A program made the translations under genes and the position numbers. From JACMLD01 sp039916305 (lineage in GTDB: Bacteria > Bacteroidota > Bacteroidia > Chitinophagales > Chitinophagaceae), in assembly GCA_039916305.1 (NCBI GenBank), contig JBDSLR010000020.1, positions 1 to 64,000 on the forward strand: 64,000 bases of DNA, written 5' to 3'. The notes below the pieces were generated by a model. The model made no database searches, had not been told where the DNA came from, and was given only the letters and a program-made list of their open reading frames with translations. This document shows positions 42,501 through 50,701 of this stretch, piece by piece; position 1 is the stretch's first letter; every line of letters begins with the position of its first letter.

Positions 42501-44330
42501 TTATCCCTTCAAATCAAGCTTTATCTGTAATTCCTGGAACTGTTTTTCATCAATGCTGCTCGGTGCATCCAGCATTACATCGCGGCCGCTGTTGTTTTTA
42601 GGAAAGGCGATAAAATCGCGGATAGATTCACTGCCGCCAAGGATAGAACACAACCTGTCGAAGCCAAAAGCAATACCGCCATGTGGCGGTGCACCATATT
42701 CAAAAGCACCCAGCAAAAAACCAAACTTATGCAATGATTCTTCCGGTGTCATGCCCAGCGCCGCAAACATTTTCTCCTGCAGATCGCGCTGAAAAATACG
42801 GATGGAACCACCGCCAATTTCATTTCCATTCAATACCATATCATACGCATTGGCTTTGATATTTGCATATGGATGATTTAAATATTCAGCTGCGTTTTCA
42901 ATTACAGGGTTATTGTTGATCATCACTGAAATATGATCAGGTTTGGGCGACGTGAACGGGTGGTGGCGTGCTACCCAGCGGTTATCATCTTCTGCATATT
43001 CAAACAAAGGAAAATCCAGCACCCACAGCAATTTATACTCATTGTCTTTGCGGTAGCCGAGGCGTTTACCCATTTCCAGGCGCAGTTCGCTGATGGCTTT
43101 GCGGGTCCTTTCTTCGGCGCCAGCCAGTATTAAAATTAGATCGCCTGGTTTTGCATTGGCAGCGGCGGCAATGGCTATTAATTTTTCTTCGTTGTAAAAT
43201 TTATCAACGCTGCTTTTAAAACTGCCGTCTGCATTGCACTTGACATAAACCAGTCCTTTCATGCCAATCTGCGGGCGTTTCACCCAGTCCGTTAGTTCAT
43301 CGGTTTGCTTACGGGTGTACTCGCTGCAGCCGGGTGCGGCAATGGCCAGCACCGTTTCTGCTTCATCAAACACTTTAAAATCAACGCCGCTCACCAATGC
43401 TTCATTAGCAACTTTGTCTGTAAAAACAGTGCCCGGCTTTTTTATATTGCAAAGGGCCATGCCAAAACGGATATCCGGCTTGTCGTTGCCATACTGCCAC
43501 ATGGCATCTTCCCAGGTCATTCTTTCTATCTTGTCTGTATAGTCGATATTCTTTACGTCTTTGAAAATCCGGCGTACCAATCCTTCAAACATCGTCAGGA
43601 TATCCTCCTGCTCTACAAAACTCATTTCACAATCTATCTGTGTAAATTCCGGTTGACGATCTGCGCGCAGGTCCTCATCACGGAAACATTTTACTATCTG
43701 GTAATAACGGTCGTACCCGCTTACCATTAGTAATTGTTTAAAGGTCTGCGGGCTTTGTGGTAACGCATAGAACTGGCCGGGGTTCATCCGGCTGGGTACC
43801 ACAAAATCGCGGGCGCCTTCCGGGGTTGACTTTATCAGGAAAGGCGTTTCAATATCCATGAACTGGTTTTCATGCAGGTAGTTCCGGGCAGACCGGTTAA
43901 CTGAATAGCGCAGTTCCAGGTTTTTTTTAACAGCGTTTCTTCTTAAATCCATGAAACGGTATTTCATCCGCAGGTCATCACCGCCATCTGTATCATCCTG
44001 TATGGTAAAAGGTGGTGTAACAGATTTATTTAAAATGGTAAATCCGCTTACCGCTATCTCCACATCGCCGGTAGGTATATTGGCGTTTTTACTGCTGCGT
44101 TCATTTACTTTTCCTTTTACCTGTATTACAAACTCGCGGCCAAGCGGGTTGGCGTCTAATGTTGTATTGAGGCTTTCGTTTAACAGCAATTGTGTGATGC
44201 CATAACGGTCGCGCAGATCTATAAAAGTGATAGCGCCAAATTTGCGAACGGTTTGCACCCAGCCCGATAAGGTTACTTCTTTGCTTACATCAGCCAGTCT
44301 CAGTTCTCCGCAGGTATGCGATCTGTACAT
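42501..44330 (-). CDS. aspS: aspartyl-tRNA synthetase
   Basis: 609 residues from the ATG at 44330 (MYRSHTCGELRLADVSKEVT); the frame is open 30 codons further but without family match. Class II synthetase charging tRNA-Asp, bacterial type with GAD insert. OB-fold anticodon domain (GWVQTVRKFGAITFIDLRD), motif 2 FRDEDLRADRQPEFTQIDCE, LYALPQSPQTFKQLLM, and motif 3 GIAFGFDRLCSILGGS. The bacterial GAD region (VNEALVSGVDFKVFDEA) is present. Divergent from the first MtfA-like gene. Confidence 0.96.
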   Translation of the reverse strand: MYRSHTCGELRLADVSKEVTLSGWVQTVRKFGAITFIDLRDRYGITQLLLNESLNTTLDANPLGREFVIQVKGKVNERSSKNANIPTGDVEIAVSGFTILNKSVTPPFTIQDDTDGGDDLRMKYRFMDLRRNAVKKNLELRYSVNRSARNYLHENQFMDIETPFLIKSTPEGARDFVVPSRMNPGQFYALPQSPQTFKQLLMVSGYDRYYQIVKCFRDEDLRADRQPEFTQIDCEMSFVEQEDILTMFEGLVRRIFKDVKNIDYTDKIERMTWEDAMWQYGNDKPDIRFGMALCNIKKPGTVFTDKVANEALVSGVDFKVFDEAETVLAIAAPGCSEYTRKQTDELTDWVKRPQIGMKGLVYVKCNADGSFKSSVDKFYNEEKLIAIAAAANAKPGDLILILAGAEERTRKAISELRLEMGKRLGYRKDNEYKLLWVLDFPLFEYAEDDNRWVARHHPFTSPKPDHISVMINNNPVIENAAEYLNHPYANIKANAYDMVLNGNEIGGGSIRIFQRDLQEKMFAALGMTPEESLHKFGFLLGAFEYGAPPHGGIAFGFDRLCSILGGSESIRDFIAFPKNNSGRDVMLDAPSSIDEKQFQELQIKLDLKG

Positions 44331-44459
44331 TGTGTTTAGTTGAAATGTTAATTCAGTGACCGGTGAATGGTTGCGCCATGGCGCGATTGAATTGCAGTTA
44401 CAGCAGCAAATACATTTCAACCAAAATAATCAATCAGCCAGTCAATCTTTTTAGAGGCG

Positions 44460-44467
44460 CAAAGGTA
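44460..44467 (-). promoter_or_regulatory. -7 promoter element of aspS
   Basis: Minus-strand TACCTTTG followed by C, exact TAnnTTTG match, about 129 nt upstream of the chosen aspS start; no clear -33. Confidence 0.45.
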
Positions 44468-44520
44468 GCAGAAACCAATAAGGAATCCATATTTTCGTTA
44501 CCTGTAGAAATAGTGATTCA

Positions 44521-45438
44521 ATGCCCGGAGACACGTTAATTATTGGCCTCAGCCCGGACAGTTTGCCCCTTCACCAGCTGCACCCGGCTATTTTACCGGA
44601 TGAAGCAGGGAACAATGATATTGCCGGCGCTGTTTTCCTTATCAGTTTCTTTGCGGTGGTGGTAGGCATTCCTTTTCTTTTTCATTGGCTGAGAATAAAA
44701 TATTATCAAAAGCAGGCGTTCAGGGCGGCTGAAACCGCCCTGGAAAATAACTATGCGCAATACGACGATTGGCTGACCGCTTACAATGGCTATTACCAAA
44801 CCTTGCCCGCCCACCTGCGCCGGCGTTTCCTGGAAAGGACCGCCTGGTTTATTGCCACCAAAAATTTTAATTGTGTAAACCTTGCTGCAGACGAACGAAT
44901 GCCGTTGCTGATTAGTGCTGCTTCAGTACAGATTAGTTTTGGGCTGGATAAATACCTGCTAGACTTTTTTGATACCGTCTATATTATGCGGGGGCATTAC
45001 AATTATGGAAGTTTTGAAAAACCATTCCAGGGCCATGTAAGCAGTGAAGGGATTTATCTTTCCTGGGATAATTTTTTGAAAGGATATGAAAACTACACAG
45101 ATGCAGACAATGTAGGTATCCATGAAATGGCGCATGCATTGGCCTATGTTAATTTTATGGCTGGCGCCAACAGCGCACAGGACGAAGCTTTTAAACAGCG
45201 TTTTTATGATTTTTCAGCCGTGGCAAGGCCTGTTTTCAATGCCATGCAAACCGGCGCAACCAACCTCCTGAACCCATATGCTGCTTCCAATTACAATGAG
45301 TTCTGGGCAGTTGCAGTAGAAACTTTTTTTGAACAGCCTTTACACATGAAGCTTCAAATGCCCGATCTGTATACATCGCTGTGCATGCTGCTAAACCAGG
45401 ATCCACTGACCGCAGAAAAACTGCTCACTGTGATATAA
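44521..45438 (+). CDS. MtfA-like zinc-dependent peptidase (M90 family), membrane-anchored
   Basis: 305 residues. One N-terminal transmembrane helix (about 38-58, VFLISFFAVVVGIPFLFHWL), then the M90 domain. Zinc motif HEMAH at 201-205 in NVGIHEMAHALAYV and the distal ligand region NEFWAVAVETFFEQP. The aromatic entry motif ISFGLDKYLLDFFDTVY and GHVSSEGIYLSWDNFLKGYE are shared with the second copy at 48143. MtfA of enterobacteria binds the Mlc repressor and is a peptidase; here no Mlc gene is near. Probably cytoplasm-facing. Downstream lies the SPFH gene on the opposite strand. Confidence 0.88.
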   Translation: MPGDTLIIGLSPDSLPLHQLHPAILPDEAGNNDIAGAVFLISFFAVVVGIPFLFHWLRIKYYQKQAFRAAETALENNYAQYDDWLTAYNGYYQTLPAHLRRRFLERTAWFIATKNFNCVNLAADERMPLLISAASVQISFGLDKYLLDFFDTVYIMRGHYNYGSFEKPFQGHVSSEGIYLSWDNFLKGYENYTDADNVGIHEMAHALAYVNFMAGANSAQDEAFKQRFYDFSAVARPVFNAMQTGATNLLNPYAASNYNEFWAVAVETFFEQPLHMKLQMPDLYTSLCMLLNQDPLTAEKLLTVI

Positions 45439-45493
45439 TGACGTGATTGCGTACACGATTATTCTCCACGCATACTGACAAAAGAGATGGCTG

Positions 45494-45524
45494 CCAAAAA
45501 AAGCCACGGCGTTTATCCGTGGCT
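45494..45524 (-). terminator. Rho-independent terminator of the SPFH gene
   Basis: Perfect 8-bp stem AGCCACGG/CCGTGGCT (45502-45509, 45517-45524), followed on the minus strand by seven T; 21 bp beyond the SPFH stop. Confidence 0.82.
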
Positions 45525-45544
45525 GTGATTTAATCAGGTTTTTG

Positions 45545-47455
45545 TTATTGGGGTTTATCTTCCTTTTTTTCATTTATCATATCCATCAGTTTTAAACCCA
45601 GTAACCCACTGATGCCGCCATCTGTTCCATTGCCGCCGGTGATCAGCACGTCGGGTATTACTTTGATATGGCTCTTGCCAATTTCTTCGGTCACTTTATA
45701 GCGTGTAAAGTTATCACCGCCCATTGCCTTTACCTGCAGTTCATATGCCTCTGCTGTTGATTTACCTATAGCCATGATTTTTTCCGCTTCTGCCAAACCT
45801 GTTTTGCTAATCTTCTCTGCATCGGCAGCTGCGTTCAGTTTGGTAGATTCAGCCTGCGCACCGGCACGGGCTTTGGTAGCAGTGGCTTCGGCTTCCGCCC
45901 TTGTACGCGTAGCATTGGCTTCGGCTTCTACCTGTAAAATAATACTCTTTGCATCACCTTCGCTTTTCTTAACCGTGGCATCAGCGGTGCGTTGTGCTAT
46001 CTCAACACTTTGCTGGGCCTTCACAATTTCTTTCTGCATATCAGCAATGGCGGTTTCTTTTTCCACACCCTGTCTTTTCTCCTGTGCCATCCGCTGCGTT
46101 TCGTAAGTCTTTTCTTCTTCCTGTGCAATCTTACGGTCAGTGAGGGTTTTCATCAGCGCTTCTGGTGGTACAATGTCGCCAATAAGCGTATCAACCGCAT
46201 TCACGTTATAATCATCCAGCACTGCTTTAATATGTTGCTTGGCCGCTATCTGCCTTTCTTTACGGGTGCTTAAAAAACTGATCACATCACTGTCCTGGGC
46301 TGAGTTACGGAAATAGTTACCAATGGTCGGTTCCAATACCTGGCTCACCAGGTTATTCATGCTGCCGAAGCGTGCAATTACTTTTGGCGCTTCATTGGCG
46401 GGTATGTGTATAATCTGCGCTACGTCCAGGTTAAAGGGGAAACCATCTTTTGAACGCACCGTGATGGTAGAAAGATTTTTATCCAGGTTATGTGATTCAC
46501 TTCTGGCATTGGCCCAGTTAAGCACCAGGTTGGTAGTGGGCACCAGCTCCATTTTCATGGTAAAAGTATTGATGGGATATTTGCCTGGTCCCAGCGGCTC
46601 CATCCACACTCCACGAAATCCTTTTGTTACAATATTGCCGTGTTTAAACGACTCACCGGTAACATCTTTACCATCTTCCCCAATATAAGAAATAACAACA
46701 CCTACGTGGCCAATAGAAACATCGGTCATGGGAATTTCTTCAATCTGCACACCCCAGGGATTGATATAGTAAGAACCCGCCAGTACTACCTGTGGTTGCA
46801 AACCGCGGTTACCACCGTTTTTCATAAAGGTGTCAATGTCCTGGAAATTATTATGCCCTTCAATCTGTTTGCCGGCAATCTGTCCCTGCGTTATCGGTTC
46901 ACCATCGAGGGTAGTTACAACCCCCACCTTGTTTTCATGAATAATAAGCTGGTCAACAATGCTTACATCAAACAGCATGGTATTGATACGATAAGAACCG
47001 GCGGTCATAAAAGCGGTTTGCCGTCCGCGTTGGCCGCCATTGTCCAGAAATTTTTGCGCATCCTGGAAATTATCACTGTCAACCTTACGGGCCAGGATAC
47101 GGCCGGTAGGTATCTCGGCGCCGTCCTTGCTCAGCAACAAGCCAATTTTTCCTTCCGGGATTACCATAAACGCCACCATGTCTACACCGTATTGCCAGGG
47201 CCACATGCCCCAGTACAGACCCGGTGCCAGCGTTTTAGCCTGGAAGCCGGCTTCGCCTTTGGTAGCAATAATGCGTCCATCGGGCAGGGCACGGTTAGCA
47301 CCTACTAAAACAAATTTCTTTATCACCAGGCCAATCCTGTTTTCAGGCACAATGACCATTCCAAAGAAAACGCGGAGTATGGATTTGTACAGCAGCAGCG
47401 ATAAAAGCAATACCAGGATCCACCACCAGGTGGATAATAAATTAGAAAGATTCAT
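45545..47455 (-). CDS. large SPFH/band-7 protein with four N-terminal repeats and a coiled-coil tail
   Basis: 636 residues. An N-terminal TM helix (10-31) is followed by four related units of about 60-75 residues (34-95, 96-170, 171-245, 246-305), sharing xGxV..[D]G....G.I..K, NFQD...F[L/M].NGG.RG.Q and AGSY.IN. Then comes an SPFH/band-7 domain (about 305-450, TITVRSKDGFPFNLDVAQII) and an Ala/Glu/Lys-rich coiled coil (about 430-580: AEANATRTRAEAEATATKAR), and a Gly-rich end. Flotillin-like proteins form ring- or dome-shaped membrane scaffolds. The order repeat barrels - SPFH - long helix recalls major vault protein. Flanked by two MtfA-like peptidase genes. Confidence 0.85.
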   Translation of the reverse strand: MNLSNLLSTWWWILVLLLSLLLYKSILRVFFGMVIVPENRIGLVIKKFVLVGANRALPDGRIIATKGEAGFQAKTLAPGLYWGMWPWQYGVDMVAFMVIPEGKIGLLLSKDGAEIPTGRILARKVDSDNFQDAQKFLDNGGQRGRQTAFMTAGSYRINTMLFDVSIVDQLIIHENKVGVVTTLDGEPITQGQIAGKQIEGHNNFQDIDTFMKNGGNRGLQPQVVLAGSYYINPWGVQIEEIPMTDVSIGHVGVVISYIGEDGKDVTGESFKHGNIVTKGFRGVWMEPLGPGKYPINTFTMKMELVPTTNLVLNWANARSESHNLDKNLSTITVRSKDGFPFNLDVAQIIHIPANEAPKVIARFGSMNNLVSQVLEPTIGNYFRNSAQDSDVISFLSTRKERQIAAKQHIKAVLDDYNVNAVDTLIGDIVPPEALMKTLTDRKIAQEEEKTYETQRMAQEKRQGVEKETAIADMQKEIVKAQQSVEIAQRTADATVKKSEGDAKSIILQVEAEANATRTRAEAEATATKARAGAQAESTKLNAAADAEKISKTGLAEAEKIMAIGKSTAEAYELQVKAMGGDNFTRYKVTEEIGKSHIKVIPDVLITGGNGTDGGISGLLGLKLMDMINEKKEDKPQ

Positions 47456-48142
47456 ACAAGAGGGGTTTTTAAAACATGAAAATAATAGTTATTGTACACA
47501 TTGTCGATGCGCTTCGCAAATACCTTGCAGTAATAACTAATGCTGTACAATAAGACGTAGCTGACTAGGGTAATTTGCCGGGCGGCTGAAATAAAACGGT
47601 TATGGGCTACATGTTATGGTTAGTTAAAATTGTACATGTAAAGATATAGCGGTGTACATTAATCCAATGATTGATTGCGGAAGAATGGAAAGGAAACTTT
47701 CATGATTGGTAAAGTTGAATGCCCGAATGGCATTCGTATTTATACGATGCACCAGGTTTTGTATAGCTGTCACAAAACTTAGAGCCTCGAAATCCGGCAG
47801 GCAGGTGTACGGGTAAGCAGGGCAGATAAAATGTATGTAATGCCTTGTATGTCAAAGCCCTTTGATGTTAAAATGATTTATTGGGTTTTGTTAACACGCA
47901 ACTTATCTTTTCTTTACGCAGTACCGGTGATAAATATTTTAAAAACAGCTGCCAATTAGCTTTTACTTTTCAAAAAAAGTTTATATTTTGTTTGTCATAT
48001 ACAGTATTTCCACTCTCCTCTGAACAATACCTCCCGCTAATATTTATTTCCAAGCCTGGAAAAACCGTCCTGATTTCACATCCATACCCTCTGTGTTTAA
48101 CCACAACAGCATGCCTGTTTCGTAACCACAAAATTGAAACTC
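47456..48142. other. 687-bp intergenic region between divergent SPFH and second MtfA-like genes
   Basis: The longest gene-free stretch here. Contains two adjacent small palindromes, GAATGCC-CGAAT-GGCATTC (47717-47735) and CGTATTTATACG (47735-47746), and an AT-rich tract near 47960-48000. No ORF with supportable features and no RNA family recognised. The palindromes may be REP-like. Confidence 0.45.
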
Positions 48143-48949
48143 ATGGAAGTAGTGATTATCTGTGCAATGGTTTTTTTAACGGTGAGCCTTTACAGTTTAT
48201 TGCAGGAGCCCGGCGCACGTTTTATGCAGCGCCTCCATTATAAGAAATTTTGTAAAGTTGAAGACTACTACCGCAATATAGTTGCTGCCCACCTTGCCTA
48301 TTTCAGACGCTTAACAGAAAAAGAACAGCACCTTTTATTGTTCCGCACTTTTCTGATACACAGGGCAAAAAAATTTCACTATGTAGGCATCGAGAAGAAA
48401 GAAGAAATGCCGGTACTCATCAGTGCAGTTTCTGCACAGCTTACACTGGGCCTCGACAGGTTCTCACTAAATTTTTTCCGCGATATTTTTGTTTTGCAGC
48501 ACGACTATCACTACGGCTATTATTCCCTTCCTTTTATGGGGCATGTGGACAGCACCGGTATTTATTTGAGCTGGGATAATTTTCTGAAAGGTATTCACCG
48601 TGCCGATGAAAACAGTAATGTGGGGCTGCATGAAATGGCACACGCACTGGCTTATGTAAACTTTGTAGTGAAGTCAGAAGAAGATAAACATTTCAAAAGT
48701 GAGTTTAAGAATTTTTCCCAGGTTGCCCGTCCTATTTTCCAGGAGATGCAGCGTGGTAAGAAAAATTTCCTGGGCGATTACGCCGCAACAAACTACCACG
48801 AATTTTGGGCAGTTAGTGTAGAGATGTTCTTTGAGAATCCTTTTCGATTCAAGTATGAATTGCCTGAACTATATACGGCCATGACTAAAGTGCTGAAACA
48901 GGATCCATATGAATTGATTGTAAACGGAAAAGCTGCCAGGACTGCGTAG
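48143..48949 (+). CDS. second MtfA-like zinc-dependent peptidase (M90 family)
   Basis: 268 residues from the ATG at 48143 (a TTG three codons earlier is less likely). N-terminal hydrophobic helix (1-20), M90 domain with HEMAH at 163-167 in NVGLHEMAHALAYV and HEFWAVSVEMFFENP. Colinear with the protein at 44521 and clearly its paralogue: both have GIYLSWDNFLKG, HEMAHALAYVNF and PELYTAM/PDLYTSL. The present copy has a shorter N terminus. Together they flank the SPFH gene. Confidence 0.88.
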   Translation: MEVVIICAMVFLTVSLYSLLQEPGARFMQRLHYKKFCKVEDYYRNIVAAHLAYFRRLTEKEQHLLLFRTFLIHRAKKFHYVGIEKKEEMPVLISAVSAQLTLGLDRFSLNFFRDIFVLQHDYHYGYYSLPFMGHVDSTGIYLSWDNFLKGIHRADENSNVGLHEMAHALAYVNFVVKSEEDKHFKSEFKNFSQVARPIFQEMQRGKKNFLGDYAATNYHEFWAVSVEMFFENPFRFKYELPELYTAMTKVLKQDPYELIVNGKAARTA

Positions 48950-48964
48950 TACGAAAGCCGGCAT

Positions 48965-49375
48965 TTATTTGCCGCCCGACGCCTCCCCGGATTTATAGTC
49001 AACATCTGCCTTTTTATACAACACAACATAATAATAAGCCAGTACAGCCAGCCCAAGTACAAACGGTATAATAGCCGCCTGCCGGAGCCCATACCCGTGC
49101 CATACGTTTTCATCCAGCTGAAAAAATTCGCCTATCATCCACGTACAATTGGCAGTAATCCAGAAATCTACCGCCAGGTTATGAAAAAACTCACTCTTCA
49201 TATGGCGGGTTTGCCAGGTAATAAGAATGGCTACCGTTAATGTGGGCACAATCATAATTATACCGGGTATTCTTAAATCCATTGCCCAGCAGATATCTTT
49301 CAGTAACCATAAGAGTATATGCATGTTCTCGGTTCTCCTGAATTTGGCCGGGATGGAGTAAACATTATTGCTCAT
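48965..49375 (-). CDS. small membrane protein of unknown function
   Basis: 136 residues, four hydrophobic segments (about 19-33, 36-56, 67-84 and 100-118: AAIIPFVLGLAVLAYYYVVL), ending in a short charged tail DVDYKSGEASGGK. Convergent with the MtfA-like gene 15 bp away. I do not recognise the family. Confidence 0.65.
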   Translation of the reverse strand: MSNNVYSIPAKFRRTENMHILLWLLKDICWAMDLRIPGIIMIVPTLTVAILITWQTRHMKSEFFHNLAVDFWITANCTWMIGEFFQLDENVWHGYGLRQAAIIPFVLGLAVLAYYYVVLYKKADVDYKSGEASGGK

Positions 49376-49533
49376 AAAAGTTACTGACTTATTTATAGAT
49401 GACTACTGAATGAAACAAAAATAAAGAAATGACGCGTTTTTTTTATGAATAGATTATTTGTATAGCCATGCTGTATGCTGCAAGATTAAAATCAGGGTTA
49501 GTTCCTAAAAAATATACCATCACAACAATCTAT

Positions 49534-50589
49534 CTACCGGCTCATTACTTTTTTAAAACGATGCACGTTGGCATCTGCCATAATTGGTTCATGCTGTAAT
49601 AAATGATTGACCAGTTGCTTTGCAAAAAACGGTGCCAGCGAACAGCCTTTGGTGCCCATGCCATTCAGGATGCCAATAGTGGCATCGTTGGGGTGCAATC
49701 CTACAAATGGTTTACGCTCCAGGGTTGCAGGGCGCACAGATGCCCAGTGGTCAAGAATGGTGAAAGGCAGTTTGATGGTCTGTTTCAGCCAGTTTTCTGC
49801 AAACTGGTAAAAACCTTTAGTAGGCAGCTCGTCTTCAAACTCCCATAAATAAGTAGAGCCCAGCCAGAAAGTATTTTGCTGCCAGGGCACCAGGCTGTAC
49901 CCCTTTTTAATAATATGCGTAGCCGGAAAACCTGGTATCTCTACCAGTATTATTTCTCCTTTGTTAAGTCCGTATGGAAGATTGGGGAAAAATGGATTGC
50001 TGAAACCTGCTATGCCATCGCAGAAGATTATTTTACTTGCGTGAATACCTTTGTACTCCACCCCGTTTTCTTTCTTAATCAGCTGTGCTGCATCAAAATG
50101 TTCTTCTTTTAATTGTCCTTTACTGAGCAGGCTTTTTCGCTGACTGGTTAGCAACAGCCGGATGTCTACCAGGTAAGCAGGCTGAATAATTCCATAACCA
50201 AAATCATATTGCAACAGTGGCAGCCAGTCTTTTTCATCATCAGGTAAAGACAAAAACTGTTTGTCTTTTTCATAACGCTCTATAAATGCCAACCGCATTT
50301 GTGGTGTAGCAAAACAATCAATAATGGGTTTTTGGGTGATGCAGTTAATGCCGAGGTATTTGCCCACCGACTGATAAGCTTCCCATGCAAAAGGCATCAG
50401 CTCATCTATCATCCATGTTTTAACAATTCTTCTGCCGGTGACGGGGTTAATAATACCAGATGCTGCTTTGGAAGCAGTAAAAGGTTTGCTTTCATCAACC
50501 ACTATAAATGATTGATTGGCTTTTTGCAATTCCCGGCTCAGGAAAGTGCCGCATATACCCTGGCCAACAATAATATAATCTACCTGCAT
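49534..50589 (-). CDS. FAD-dependent oxidoreductase, DAO family
   Basis: 351 residues. N-terminal dinucleotide fold VDYIIVGQGICGTFLSREL followed by the FAD-ribose acid in IVVDESKPFTASKAASGIIN; the C-terminal part has GTKGCSLAPFFAKQLVNHLL, with the substrate/FAD contact region WASVRPATLERKPFVGLHPN. Resembles glycine/D-amino-acid oxidases and the oxidase domain of MnmC without its methyltransferase part. Likely oxidises an amine or D-amino acid, cytoplasmic. Begins 112 bp after the stop of the alpha-2-macroglobulin gene on the same strand. Confidence 0.85.
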   Translation of the reverse strand: MQVDYIIVGQGICGTFLSRELQKANQSFIVVDESKPFTASKAASGIINPVTGRRIVKTWMIDELMPFAWEAYQSVGKYLGINCITQKPIIDCFATPQMRLAFIERYEKDKQFLSLPDDEKDWLPLLQYDFGYGIIQPAYLVDIRLLLTSQRKSLLSKGQLKEEHFDAAQLIKKENGVEYKGIHASKIIFCDGIAGFSNPFFPNLPYGLNKGEIILVEIPGFPATHIIKKGYSLVPWQQNTFWLGSTYLWEFEDELPTKGFYQFAENWLKQTIKLPFTILDHWASVRPATLERKPFVGLHPNDATIGILNGMGTKGCSLAPFFAKQLVNHLLQHEPIMADANVHRFKKVMSR

Positions 50590-50593
50590 GCTG

Positions 50594-50601
50594 CAAAAAT
50601 A
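50594..50601 (-). promoter_or_regulatory. possible -7 element very close to the DAO start (leaderless mRNA?)
   Basis: Minus-strand TATTTTTG, exact TAnnTTTG, only 4 nt before the ATG at 50589. If used, the message would have almost no leader. No -33 found. Confidence 0.28.
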
Positions 50602-50701
50602 GGTGTGTTGGCAATGGCATAATGGCTGATTTTGAGATGCAGATATCTTTTTTGGTACAGCCCGTCAGCAGATCCCCAATCCCAAAATCAGCAATTTTTT
50701 T

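Noticed and set aside
46640..47308. 222-codon open frame on the plus strand within the SPFH gene
   Set aside because: It is antisense to a clearly coding gene, has no recognisable domain and follows from the codon bias of the true frame.
50625..50692. Inverted repeat GCTGATTTTG/CAAAATCAGC after the alpha-2-macroglobulin gene, as a terminator
   Set aside because: The arms are 48 nt apart and the T-run is on the wrong side for the minus-strand gene it would serve.
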